A stretch of DNA of 64,000 nucleotides from positions 372,001 through 436,000 of the forward strand of contig CAVUNO010000026.1 of the NCBI GenBank assembly GCA_963742875.1, written 5' to 3'. Below the pieces are notes generated by a model that saw only the letters and a list, made by a program, of their open reading frames with translations, made no database searches and was not told the DNA's origin. This document shows, in pieces, positions 25,828-32,897 of the stretch (its first letter is position 1; each line of letters opens with the position of its first letter). The position numbers were made by a program, and so were the translations under genes. This DNA is from Bog-532 sp963742875 (lineage in GTDB: Bacteria > Actinomycetota > Actinomycetes > Streptosporangiales > Streptosporangiaceae).

Positions 25828-26978
25828 TTGCCCATCGCCTTGATCAGCCCGCGCAGCGCGCGCACGTCAACCTCGTTGCCCTTGTCGGCCAGGGCCTTGA
25901 TCGCCGCGACGACGACGCGCGGGTCGTTGGTGCCGGTGAACTCCGCCGTGGCCTTCGGCCCCCACTGGGCCAGGCCGCTGGCCGACAGCGGGGCCCAGCC
26001 GGGCTCCATCGCGGCGTCGAACACGTCGCCGTCGGTGTAGTGCTCGAACATCGCCCGGTCCGGGTCGCGCCAGTAGTCGAAGATCTGGCTGCCCTGGATG
26101 TGCCTTCCCAGGCCCCACGCGTGCCGGTACCCTTGCTCGCGCAGGTACTCCCCGCTGGCGGCGACCTCGTCCAGGTCGGTGAGCTCGTAGGCCGAGTGCA
26201 CGTAGCCGGTGTGCGGCTGCAGGGCCATGGCCAGTGTGTGGTGGTCGGCGGGGACGGTGCCCAGGTCGCAGCGGATGAACGCCATCGCCGGGCCGCGGTC
26301 GCGCTGCCCGTCCAGGTACAGGAAGTCGCTGACGATCAGCCCGAGGGTGTCCAGGTACCAGTCCAGCGCCGCGCGGAACCGGGTGGTGCCCAGCACCACG
26401 TGCCCCAGCCGCTGGACCTCCGCCGCCCGCCGGGCCGGCCGCTGCGTGGCGTTGACGCGGGCCGGCCCGGACCCGAAGTTCAGCGGCAGCGGGGGACGTC
26501 CGGGCAGCGCGGGCAGGTCCGGGACGCCGTAGACGACGTGCACCGGGATCCCGCTCGGGTCACGCAGCCGGACGGCGTGCCCGCCCCAGTGCGTCATGAC
26601 CGTCCCGCCCATGCCGCGGGCCAGCCGGTCGAGGTCGTCCCGGGCCGCGGCCTGGAACGCGACCCCGGCGAAACGGGGCTGCGGGCCGCGGCGGATCACC
26701 AGGCACGCCGCGCTCGCCTGACGGCCGCGCAGCAGCAGCGTCTCGGGGGTCCGGTCGGCCACGGTGAAGCCGAAGTCGGTGCCGAACCGCTCGGCGCGGT
26801 CCAGGTCCGGCTTGTCGAACTCCAGCCACGCCAGCCCGGCCACCTTGACCAGGGGATTGCCCGACCGCCCCGGGTGCTCCCCGGGCCGCGCCCCGGTCTC
26901 GCTGTGCAGCGAGCGATGCGGGTCCTGGGCCTGTCCCACGCCAGCCAGGACCTCCGTCCGGCTGTCCTGTGTCATCAT
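25824..26978 (-). CDS. VOC-family extradiol ring-cleavage dioxygenase
   Basis: 384 residues from ATG at 26978 (a second Met follows directly). Two vicinal-oxygen-chelate modules are present. The C-terminal one has the iron ligands in context: LGHVVLGTTRFRAALDWYLD (His), TGYVHSAYELTDLDEV (His) and FEHYTDGDVF (Glu). This is a type I extradiol dioxygenase, cleaving catechol-type rings next to the hydroxyls. The first ~40 residues (VGQAQDPHRSLHSETGARPG) are an odd linker. It is the first gene of the operon, transcribed from the promoter at 27018-27062, and is fully open. Confidence 0.85.
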   Translation of the reverse strand: MMTQDSRTEVLAGVGQAQDPHRSLHSETGARPGEHPGRSGNPLVKVAGLAWLEFDKPDLDRAERFGTDFGFTVADRTPETLLLRGRQASAACLVIRRGPQPRFAGVAFQAAARDDLDRLARGMGGTVMTHWGGHAVRLRDPSGIPVHVVYGVPDLPALPGRPPLPLNFGSGPARVNATQRPARRAAEVQRLGHVVLGTTRFRAALDWYLDTLGLIVSDFLYLDGQRDRGPAMAFIRCDLGTVPADHHTLAMALQPHTGYVHSAYELTDLDEVAASGEYLREQGYRHAWGLGRHIQGSQIFDYWRDPDRAMFEHYTDGDVFDAAMEPGWAPLSASGLAQWGPKATAEFTGTNDPRVVVAAIKALADKGNEVDVRALRGLIKAMGK

Positions 26979-27017
26979 GATCAGCTCCTTTCGCGCCCCA
27001 ACCTACTGTCAGGATTC

Positions 27018-27062
27018 ATCAGTCTTGTAATAAGTTATCAGACATGATCGGATGATTGTCAA
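27018..27062 (-). promoter_or_regulatory. Promoter/operator P1 of the catabolic operon
   Basis: On the minus strand GCGCTTGACA supplies a perfect -35 (27057-27062). TACAAGACTGAT ends the element at 27018, about 40 bases before the dioxygenase ATG. The same two blocks, spaced one base closer, occur upstream of the small gene at 35.8-36.0 kb. The conserved 12-base downstream block probably binds a common regulator. The AT-rich centre (TGATAACTTATTA) is unlike the surrounding GC-rich DNA. Confidence 0.6.
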
Positions 27063-27449
27063 GCGCGATGGCGCGAGTGAGCGCCGCACTGCCGGGCGCA
27101 GGCATCTGGGGCATCGCGGCTGGCGGGCACGCCCGAGCGCCCCATCATCGACGTGTGAGAAGTGACGTCCCTGGTCACCGCCGGCTCATCTGGCGGCGGG
27201 GGCTCCGGTGATCACCGGCTAGCCAGGGTGGCGCTGCGATGCGTGTGGTCTACCCGGATCGTCGGTCATCCGGGGGCAGAGGGAGCCCGGCAAGGCAGGC
27301 AGCCTTTTCGGAACAATCTTTCCGCCGAATGAGCGGGGTTTCCCGGCCGGTCCGGGGCTTGACACGGCGGCCGGTGTTGGCATTGGCGTACTCCGCAACC
27401 TGCAGACGTGGGTACGGGCAAACGTGCAGAGGCGTCGAGCGACCACACG
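27063..27449. other. No supported gene
   Basis: About 390 bases between the catabolic promoter and the IS256 left end. I see no coding sequence and no strong repeats. Confidence 0.5.
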
Positions 27450-28880
27450 GAGCAATGCTTGAGACCTGTGGATCGGCCGGGAAGAGGGTGTACCTTCCCG
27501 GTGACCGAGTGGAGTCTCAAGCAATGACCGGCGTTGGCGCGCCGGCCGGGAAGGTACAACCCGATGCTCACCGTAGTGCCTGGCGAGAGTTCAGGCGAGG
27601 AAGGTGCGATGGATGGCCCGGCGTCGCTGATCGATGAGATCGTGCGGGAGGGCGCCCGGCGGATGCTGGCCCAGGCGCTGCGGGCCGAGGTGGATGCCTA
27701 TGTCGCGGCGCATGCCGGCGAGCGGGACGACAACGGCCGCCGGCTGGTGGTACGGAATGGCTCCCACCAGTCACGGGAGGTGCTGACCAGCGCGGGCGCG
27801 GTGGAGGTGACCGCGCCGCGGGTCAACGACAAGCGCACCGATCCTGTGACCGGGGAGCGGAAGCGGTTTTCCTCGGCGATCTTGCCGCCGTGGTGCCGGA
27901 AGACCCCGAAGATCACCGAGGTGCTGCCGCTGCTTTACCTGCATGGCCTGTCGTCCGGGGATTTCGTGCCCGCGCTCGGCCAGTTCCTGGGCTCATCGGC
28001 CGGCCTGTCGGCGGCGGTGATCACCCGGCTGACCGAGACCTGGAGGGGCGAGCAGCGCGCGTTCGCCGAGCGGGACCTATCCGGCGTGGACTACGTGTAC
28101 GTGTGGGCGGACGGGATCCACGTGAACATCCGGCTGGAGGAGCACAAGCTGTGCCTGCTGGTGATGATCGGCGTGCGCGCCGATGGCCGTAAGGAGCTCA
28201 TCGCCCTGGCCGATGGCTACCGGGAGTCGGCGGAGTCGTGGGCGGACCTGCTGCGCGACTGCGCCCGCCGCGGCATGCGCGCCCCGGTGCTGGCCGTCGG
28301 CGATGGTGCGCTGGGCTTCTGGAACGGGCTGCGGGAGGTGTTCCCGCAGGCCAGGGAGGGGCGCTGCTGGTTCCACAAGACCGCCAACGTGCTGGCCGCG
28401 CTGCCGAAGTCGGCGCACCCGGGGGCGAAGAAGGCCCTGGCCGAGATCTGGGGCGCCGAGGACAAGGACCACGCCCGGGCGGCGGTAAAGGCGTTCGGGG
28501 CCGCCTACGGCGCCAAGTTCCCCAAAGCCGCCGCGAAGATCACCGACGATGCAGAGGAGCTGCTGGCCTTCTACGACTACCCCGCCGAGCACTGGGTGCA
28601 TCTGCGCACCACCAACCCGATCGAATCGACCTTCGCCACGGTCAGGCACCGCACGAAGGTCACCAAGGGCCCCGGCTCGCGGGCCGCAGGCCTAGCCATG
28701 GCCTTCAAGCTCATCGAGTCCGCGCAGGACCGCTGGCGTGCCGTCAACGCCCCGCATCTCGTCGCCCTGGTCCGCGCCGGCGCGACCTTCACCAATGGGA
28801 AACTCGTCGAACGGCCCGGTGAGAACACCCAGACCGAAGCCGCCTAAACGATCTTGATCCACAGGTCTTGACAATAGCTC
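27450..28880 (+). mobile_element. IS256-family insertion sequence
   Basis: Imperfect 25-bp terminal inverted repeats lie at 27450-27474 and 28856-28880; the inner 13 bases (AGACCTGTGGATC and its complement) match perfectly. One transposase gene lies between them. No 8-9-bp target duplication is visible at the ends, so the insertion may be old or the ends may have been rearranged. The element separates the catabolic operon from its TetR/TfdB neighbours. Confidence 0.8.
27609..28847 (+). CDS. IS256-family transposase
   Basis: 412 residues from ATG at 27609, preceded by GAGGAAGG. The DDE pattern of the mutator/IS256 group is intact: Asp in YVYVWADGIHVNIRLEEHKL, Asp in VLAVGDGALGFWNGLREVFP, and Glu in LRTTNPIESTFATVRHRTKV; CWFHKTANVLAALP follows the second Asp. 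The ORF is full length without stops, so it may still be active in cut-and-paste or copy-out transposition. The start was chosen over upstream in-frame codons because of the Shine-Dalgarno and the family N terminus (EIVREGARRMLAQALRAEVD). Confidence 0.9.
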   Translation: MDGPASLIDEIVREGARRMLAQALRAEVDAYVAAHAGERDDNGRRLVVRNGSHQSREVLTSAGAVEVTAPRVNDKRTDPVTGERKRFSSAILPPWCRKTPKITEVLPLLYLHGLSSGDFVPALGQFLGSSAGLSAAVITRLTETWRGEQRAFAERDLSGVDYVYVWADGIHVNIRLEEHKLCLLVMIGVRADGRKELIALADGYRESAESWADLLRDCARRGMRAPVLAVGDGALGFWNGLREVFPQAREGRCWFHKTANVLAALPKSAHPGAKKALAEIWGAEDKDHARAAVKAFGAAYGAKFPKAAAKITDDAEELLAFYDYPAEHWVHLRTTNPIESTFATVRHRTKVTKGPGSRAAGLAMAFKLIESAQDRWRAVNAPHLVALVRAGATFTNGKLVERPGENTQTEAA

Positions 28881-29123
28881 TGGGCAGCGAGCGCGAAGAG
28901 CTTTCACGGCAGCGACGTTCAAGACCGAGAAGCGTGGCTCAGCCTGTGGCCAGACGACCGTGACCCCCCCCGGTCCGGCTCCAACGCGTGGGTCCATCCG
29001 CATCCACCTGTTGTGGCTGATGTCGATCACCTGGGCCTAGCTTTCATCTGCACGTCCATCCGTACCCAGCTATGCACGTGGACCCGTACGCCAGCGGCCG
29101 GCCACGGACACCGGGTGGCCTGC

Positions 29124-29747
29124 TCAGCTTCCGGCCAGCAGGGCCCGGCGGGACGCCACGAGCGAGGGCGCGAGCGGCTGGAGCAGCAACTCCAGCGTGG
29201 CCCCGCGGTCGGTCTGGCCGGCCACGAACGCGCCGTCGATGGCGGCGAGCGCGAACCGCGCGAGCTGGTCAGTGACCGGGCTGCGCGGATCGTCGCCGAA
29301 CGCGATCGCTATCTGTGCCCGCAGGAAATCGAGCGCGTGCTCGCGGATCCGCCGGACCACAGCTTGTATCTCCCCGTCGTCGGCAGGGGGCTGCGCGGCG
29401 AAGACGATCAGCAGCCGGAGGAAGTCCGGGTGCCGCTGGAGCGTGCCGACGACGGCCGACACCACCCGGGCCAGGTGCTGCGCGGGGCGCCCGGCCCGGC
29501 GGGTCAGGTCGGGCAGGCCGGCGAAAAAGCGGTCCGCGCCGCGTTCCATGACGGCGAGCAGGATGCCGTCCTTGGACCCGAAATAGTGGTAGACGGAGCT
29601 CATCGGGATGCCGGCTTCGGCCACCACGCGGGCCAGGGTGGCGGCTTCGAAGCCGTGCTCGGCCATCACCCGCTCGGCGGCGTCCAGCACCAGTTCCCGG
29701 GACCTCACGCCCCGGCGGTTGGGCGTCACCTCGATTCGCCCTGCCAT
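29124..29747 (-). CDS. TetR/AcrR-family regulator
   Basis: 207 residues from ATG at 29747. The N-terminal helix-turn-helix is clear: RELVLDAAERVMAEHGFEAA, then VVAEAGIPMSSVYHYFGSKD. The C-terminal ligand domain follows. It is divergent from the TfdB-like hydroxylase across an 84-bp region holding a perfect 8-bp inverted repeat, so it most likely represses that gene and itself, with an aromatic inducer. The frame is intact. Relatives of this size are common local repressors of flavin hydroxylase genes. Confidence 0.85.
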   Translation of the reverse strand: MAGRIEVTPNRRGVRSRELVLDAAERVMAEHGFEAATLARVVAEAGIPMSSVYHYFGSKDGILLAVMERGADRFFAGLPDLTRRAGRPAQHLARVVSAVVGTLQRHPDFLRLLIVFAAQPPADDGEIQAVVRRIREHALDFLRAQIAIAFGDDPRSPVTDQLARFALAAIDGAFVAGQTDRGATLELLLQPLAPSLVASRRALLAGS

Positions 29748-29767
29748 GCGGCCAGCATACCGCGACT

Positions 29768-29803
29768 ATTGGAGTTGACACTCCAATTTCACTATTGTAG
29801 TGT
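29768..29803 (+). promoter_or_regulatory. TetR operator overlapping -35 of tfdB-like promoter
   Basis: ATTGGAGT and ACTCCAAT form a perfect palindrome with a 4-base TGAC spacer (29768-29787). Within it lies TTGACA (29775-29780), a consensus -35; 17 bases downstream is TAGTGT (29798-29803) as -10. Repressor binding here would block the hydroxylase promoter directly. Confidence 0.65.
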
Positions 29804-29831
29804 TCATTCCAGTTCTAGAGGAAGGAGGCCC

Positions 29832-31646
29832 ATGCGTTTCACCGCAGGTGCTGAGGAAGAGGACGTCCCGGTTCTGATCGTGGGCGGCGGCGGCGCCGGC
29901 CTGACCAGCTCGATGCTGCTGGCCCGCCTGGGCGTGGAGCACCTGCTGGTCAGCGCGCGCCCGACGACCTCTGATCTGCCCAAGGCCCATGTGCTGAACC
30001 AGCGGGCGATGGAGGTGCTGGACGACGCGGGCGTGGCCGGCGCGATCGCGGAGCGCAGCACGCCGCCGGAGCAGATGGCGGCGACCGCGTTCTACGCGGG
30101 CCTGGCCGGCCCGGGCCCGGACTACGGCCGCCGCCTCGCGCGCCTGGAGTGCTGGGGCGCCGGCGGGGCCGATGACAGCTGGCGGGCGGCCAGCCCGTGG
30201 CGGCAGCTGAACCTGCCGCAGATCCGGCTGGAGCCGCTGCTGAAGGCCCGGGCGGAGGAGCTCTCGCCGGGCCGGATCCGGTTCGGCCACGAGCTGACCG
30301 GCCTGGAGCAAGACGGCGAGGCCGTGCGGGCCACGATCCGCGACAACGCCTCCGGCCGCTCCTACGCGGTGCGCTGCCGGTACCTGCTCGGCGCGGACGG
30401 CGGCCGGCGGGTGGCCAGCCTGATCGGTGCCGAATACGAGGGGCTCGGGGTGATCACGCAGACCGCGACGCTGCACGTCTCCGCCGACTTCTCACCCTGG
30501 GCCAAGGACCCGGACGTGCTGATCCGCTGGATCTTCTCACCGCAAGCCGGCGTGCTGGTGGTGATGGTCCCGATGGGACCGCAGCGGTGGGGTCCCCAGT
30601 CCGGGGAGTGGGTGATCCACCTGAACTACCCGGTCGATGATCCCCGCGCCCAGTCCGACGCGCAGGTCGAAGCCGACGCCCGCCAGGCACTGGGCATCCC
30701 GGACCTGCCGATGACGATCCACAAGATCACCCGCTGGTCGGTCGAGGCGGTGCTGGCCTCCGCGTTCCGGGCCGGCCGGGTGTTCCTGGCCGGGGACGCG
30801 GCGCACCGCCACCCGCCCACCGGCGGGCTGGGGCTGACCAGCGCGATCCACGACGCGCAGAACCTGTGCTGGAAGGTCGCGGCCGTGCTCGCCGGGCACG
30901 CATCTCCGGCGCTGCTGGACACCTACGAAGCCGAGCGGCGCCCGGTCGATCAGCACAACGCGCAGCGGTCGCTGGAGAACGCGGTCAACCACTTCGAGAT
31001 CGGCGCGGCGCTCGGCATCTCCCACGAGAACACCGCCGAGCAGAACATGGCCCAGCTGCGCCGGATGTGGGACGGCCGGCCCGAGGACGCCGGGCACCGC
31101 TCGGCCGTGCTGCGGATGATGCGCGCGCAGTCGATGGAGTTCAGCGAGCTCAACGTCGAATACGGCTACAGCTACCAGTCCGCCGCCGTGGTTCCCGACG
31201 GCAGCGCCCCGCCCGCGCCGATCGACGGGATCCGCGTGTACCAGCCGTCCACCCGCCCGGGTGCCCCGCTGCCGCACGCCTGGATCGACGACGAGGACGG
31301 CCACCGCCGCCCGGTCAAGGACCTCCTCGCGCCGGGGCGGTTCCTGCTGATCGCCGGCGAGGACGGCCAGGAGTGGTGCGACGCGGCCAGGGAACTCGCC
31401 GCGGAGGCGGACCTTCCGCTCGACGCGGTGCGGATCGGCCACCTCGACGGCGACCTGTACGACCCGCGCTGCACCTGGCTGCGCCACCGCCAGATCACCA
31501 GCGGCGGCGCGATCCTGGTCCGCCCGGACCGGTTCATCGCCTGGCGGCACCCGGCCGCTGACAGCGACCCCCGCGCCGCGCTGGCTGCCGCGCTCAGCCA
31601 GATCCTCGCCCAGCCGGTCGGCACCCCGGCCGGATCGGCTGCCTGA
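29832..31646 (+). CDS. FAD-dependent phenol hydroxylase, TfdB-like
   Basis: 604 residues from ATG at 29832 with AAGGAGG just upstream. FAD-binding VLIVGGGGAGLTSSMLLARL lies near residue 14, then HVLNQRAMEVLDDAGV (the family's substrate-domain histidine region), the DG motif LLGADGGRRVASLIGAEYEG, and GD motif VFLAGDAAHRHPPTGGLGLT. A C-terminal thioredoxin-like domain is present. The length and motif order fit 2,4-dichlorophenol 6-monooxygenase (TfdB) and related phenol hydroxylases. With the dioxygenase operon across the IS256 copy it would supply the catechol. It is regulated by the divergent TetR gene. Confidence 0.85.
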   Translation: MRFTAGAEEEDVPVLIVGGGGAGLTSSMLLARLGVEHLLVSARPTTSDLPKAHVLNQRAMEVLDDAGVAGAIAERSTPPEQMAATAFYAGLAGPGPDYGRRLARLECWGAGGADDSWRAASPWRQLNLPQIRLEPLLKARAEELSPGRIRFGHELTGLEQDGEAVRATIRDNASGRSYAVRCRYLLGADGGRRVASLIGAEYEGLGVITQTATLHVSADFSPWAKDPDVLIRWIFSPQAGVLVVMVPMGPQRWGPQSGEWVIHLNYPVDDPRAQSDAQVEADARQALGIPDLPMTIHKITRWSVEAVLASAFRAGRVFLAGDAAHRHPPTGGLGLTSAIHDAQNLCWKVAAVLAGHASPALLDTYEAERRPVDQHNAQRSLENAVNHFEIGAALGISHENTAEQNMAQLRRMWDGRPEDAGHRSAVLRMMRAQSMEFSELNVEYGYSYQSAAVVPDGSAPPAPIDGIRVYQPSTRPGAPLPHAWIDDEDGHRRPVKDLLAPGRFLLIAGEDGQEWCDAARELAAEADLPLDAVRIGHLDGDLYDPRCTWLRHRQITSGGAILVRPDRFIAWRHPAADSDPRAALAAALSQILAQPVGTPAGSAA

Positions 31647-31684
31647 GGTCGCCATTGCGGTCCTGGCCACCGGTTCCCCGATGA

Positions 31685-31930
31685 TCAGGGGTCGGGTGGC
31701 CAGTCCGGCACGGCCTCGGCCTCTTTCTCAGCAACCTCCTCCAGGTCCGCGTGCCGGTGCGCCCCGTCCTCCTGCAACGCCCTAGCGATGGCCGCGTCCT
31801 GCTCCTTAGCCACCTTCACCTCAGCCTCGGCCAGGTCGGCCTGGGCCTGCGCGGCCTCCGCCTGGGTCCTTGCCTCCGCCTGGGCCCTTGCGGCCTTCGC
31901 CGGCGACTCGCGCCTGGGATGTTTGCTCAC
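31685..31930 (-). CDS. Small coiled-coil protein
   Basis: 81 residues from GTG at 31930 (GGAG seven bases upstream): SKHPRRESPAKAARAQAEAR TQAEAAQAQADLAEAEVKVA KEQDAAI. Most of it is an Ala/Glu/Gln heptad-like helix, suggesting a coiled coil. It is convergent to the TfdB-like gene. I do not recognise a family, and a low-complexity artefact is not excluded; the Shine-Dalgarno and lack of stops favour a real gene. Confidence 0.5.
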   Translation of the reverse strand: MSKHPRRESPAKAARAQAEARTQAEAAQAQADLAEAEVKVAKEQDAAIARALQEDGAHRHADLEEVAEKEAEAVPDWPPDP

Positions 31931-32135
31931 GACCGTCTCCTGGCTCCGGAGCCTCAACGAGCGCACCTGCTTGGCCCTGGACCATGAGGCTGCTGCTCAG
32001 CGAGCCGCCGTCCGCGAACGCTCTCACGCTGGTGACCCGCGCGGCACGCGGTGCTGCCCGGCGGCCTCTACAAATCGAAGTCCACCGTCTTCGTCTGCCA
32101 TCAGGAAGGCTAGGACTATCGGTCCCCGCTAGCCA

Positions 32136-32149
32136 GGGCCCTTAGGCCT
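32136..32149. promoter_or_regulatory. Candidate DosR/DevR-type box
   Basis: GGGCCCTTAGGCCT fits the loose palindromic pattern GGGNC-N4-GGNCY described for actinobacterial DevR/OsdR boxes. It lies about 80 bases before the BON-protein start. One box only, near-palindromic; support is weak. Confidence 0.25.
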
Positions 32150-32228
32150 TTACGGCCCGCCGGGCGAGATATAGCGTCGGCTACCGAACGGCTGGCAGGC
32201 CTCAATCGCCTGGGAAGGATTCAGGCAA

Positions 32229-32897
32229 GTGGACAAGGACCCAGTGCGCAAGACCAAGGACGCCCGCGCGGCGGTCGAAAAGGAGCTCGGCTTCGACCCG
32301 GGGGTCGACGCCGCGCACATCGCCGTCAGGAACATCGCCGGCGATGTCACGCTCACCGGCACCGTGCCCAGCTACCCCCAGTACCTGGAAGCGGCCGCCG
32401 CCGCGCGGCGGGTCGACGGGGTAACCGGCGTGCACAACCAGCTGGAGGTGGTGCTGCCGGAAGGCGACTACCGCGATGACGTGAAACTGGCCACCGCGGC
32501 GAACAACGCGCTCGCCCAGAACGTCACCGTGCCGGACAGCGTGGAGGCGACCGCCGAGGACGGCGACATCACCCTGACCGGGACCGTGGCCTACGGCACC
32601 GAGCGTACTGCCGCCGAGGCGGCCGTGGCCGGCCTGGCCGGTGTCCGCAACGTCATCAACGACATCGAGATCAGCTACGACATCGATCCGGTCGACGTCG
32701 ACCTGCACGTCCAGCAGGCACTGGGCCGCTCCGCGGCGGTCCCCGACGGCAGCGACGTGAACGCGGACACCAAGGACGGCGTCATCACGCTGACCGGTCA
32801 TGTCCGCACCTGGGCCGAGCACGACGCGGTGATCGGCGCCGCGTTGATGGCCCAGGGCGTCATCGACATCCGCGACGAACTCCAGGTCACCGGCTGA
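32229..32897 (+). CDS. Triple-BON-domain protein (OsmY-like)
   Basis: 222 residues from GTG at 32229. Three BON domains follow one another: residues ~10-75 (VRNIAGDVTLTGTVPSYPQY), ~80-150 (GDITLTGTVAYGTERTAAEA) and ~155-220 (DGVITLTGHVRTWAEHDAVI). BON proteins bind membranes or phospholipid surfaces and are stress-linked. No signal peptide is seen. Its 3' end overlaps the convergent ATPase gene by 11 bases. It heads a group of stress-type genes. Similar BON genes accompany P-type ATPases in actinobacterial hypoxia or dormancy gene sets. Confidence 0.85.
   Translation: MDKDPVRKTKDARAAVEKELGFDPGVDAAHIAVRNIAGDVTLTGTVPSYPQYLEAAAAARRVDGVTGVHNQLEVVLPEGDYRDDVKLATAANNALAQNVTVPDSVEATAEDGDITLTGTVAYGTERTAAEAAVAGLAGVRNVINDIEISYDIDPVDVDLHVQQALGRSAAVPDGSDVNADTKDGVITLTGHVRTWAEHDAVIGAALMAQGVIDIRDELQVTG

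Noticed and set aside
23063..26040. Plus-strand frames of 588 and 404 codons opposite the ligase, FAH and dioxygenase genes
   Set aside because: Same reason: antisense frames of highly conserved minus-strand enzymes.
28881..29123. Possible gene between IS256 and the TetR gene
   Set aside because: A short minus frame (RFSVLNVAAVKALRARCPEL) has no start signal and no known family.
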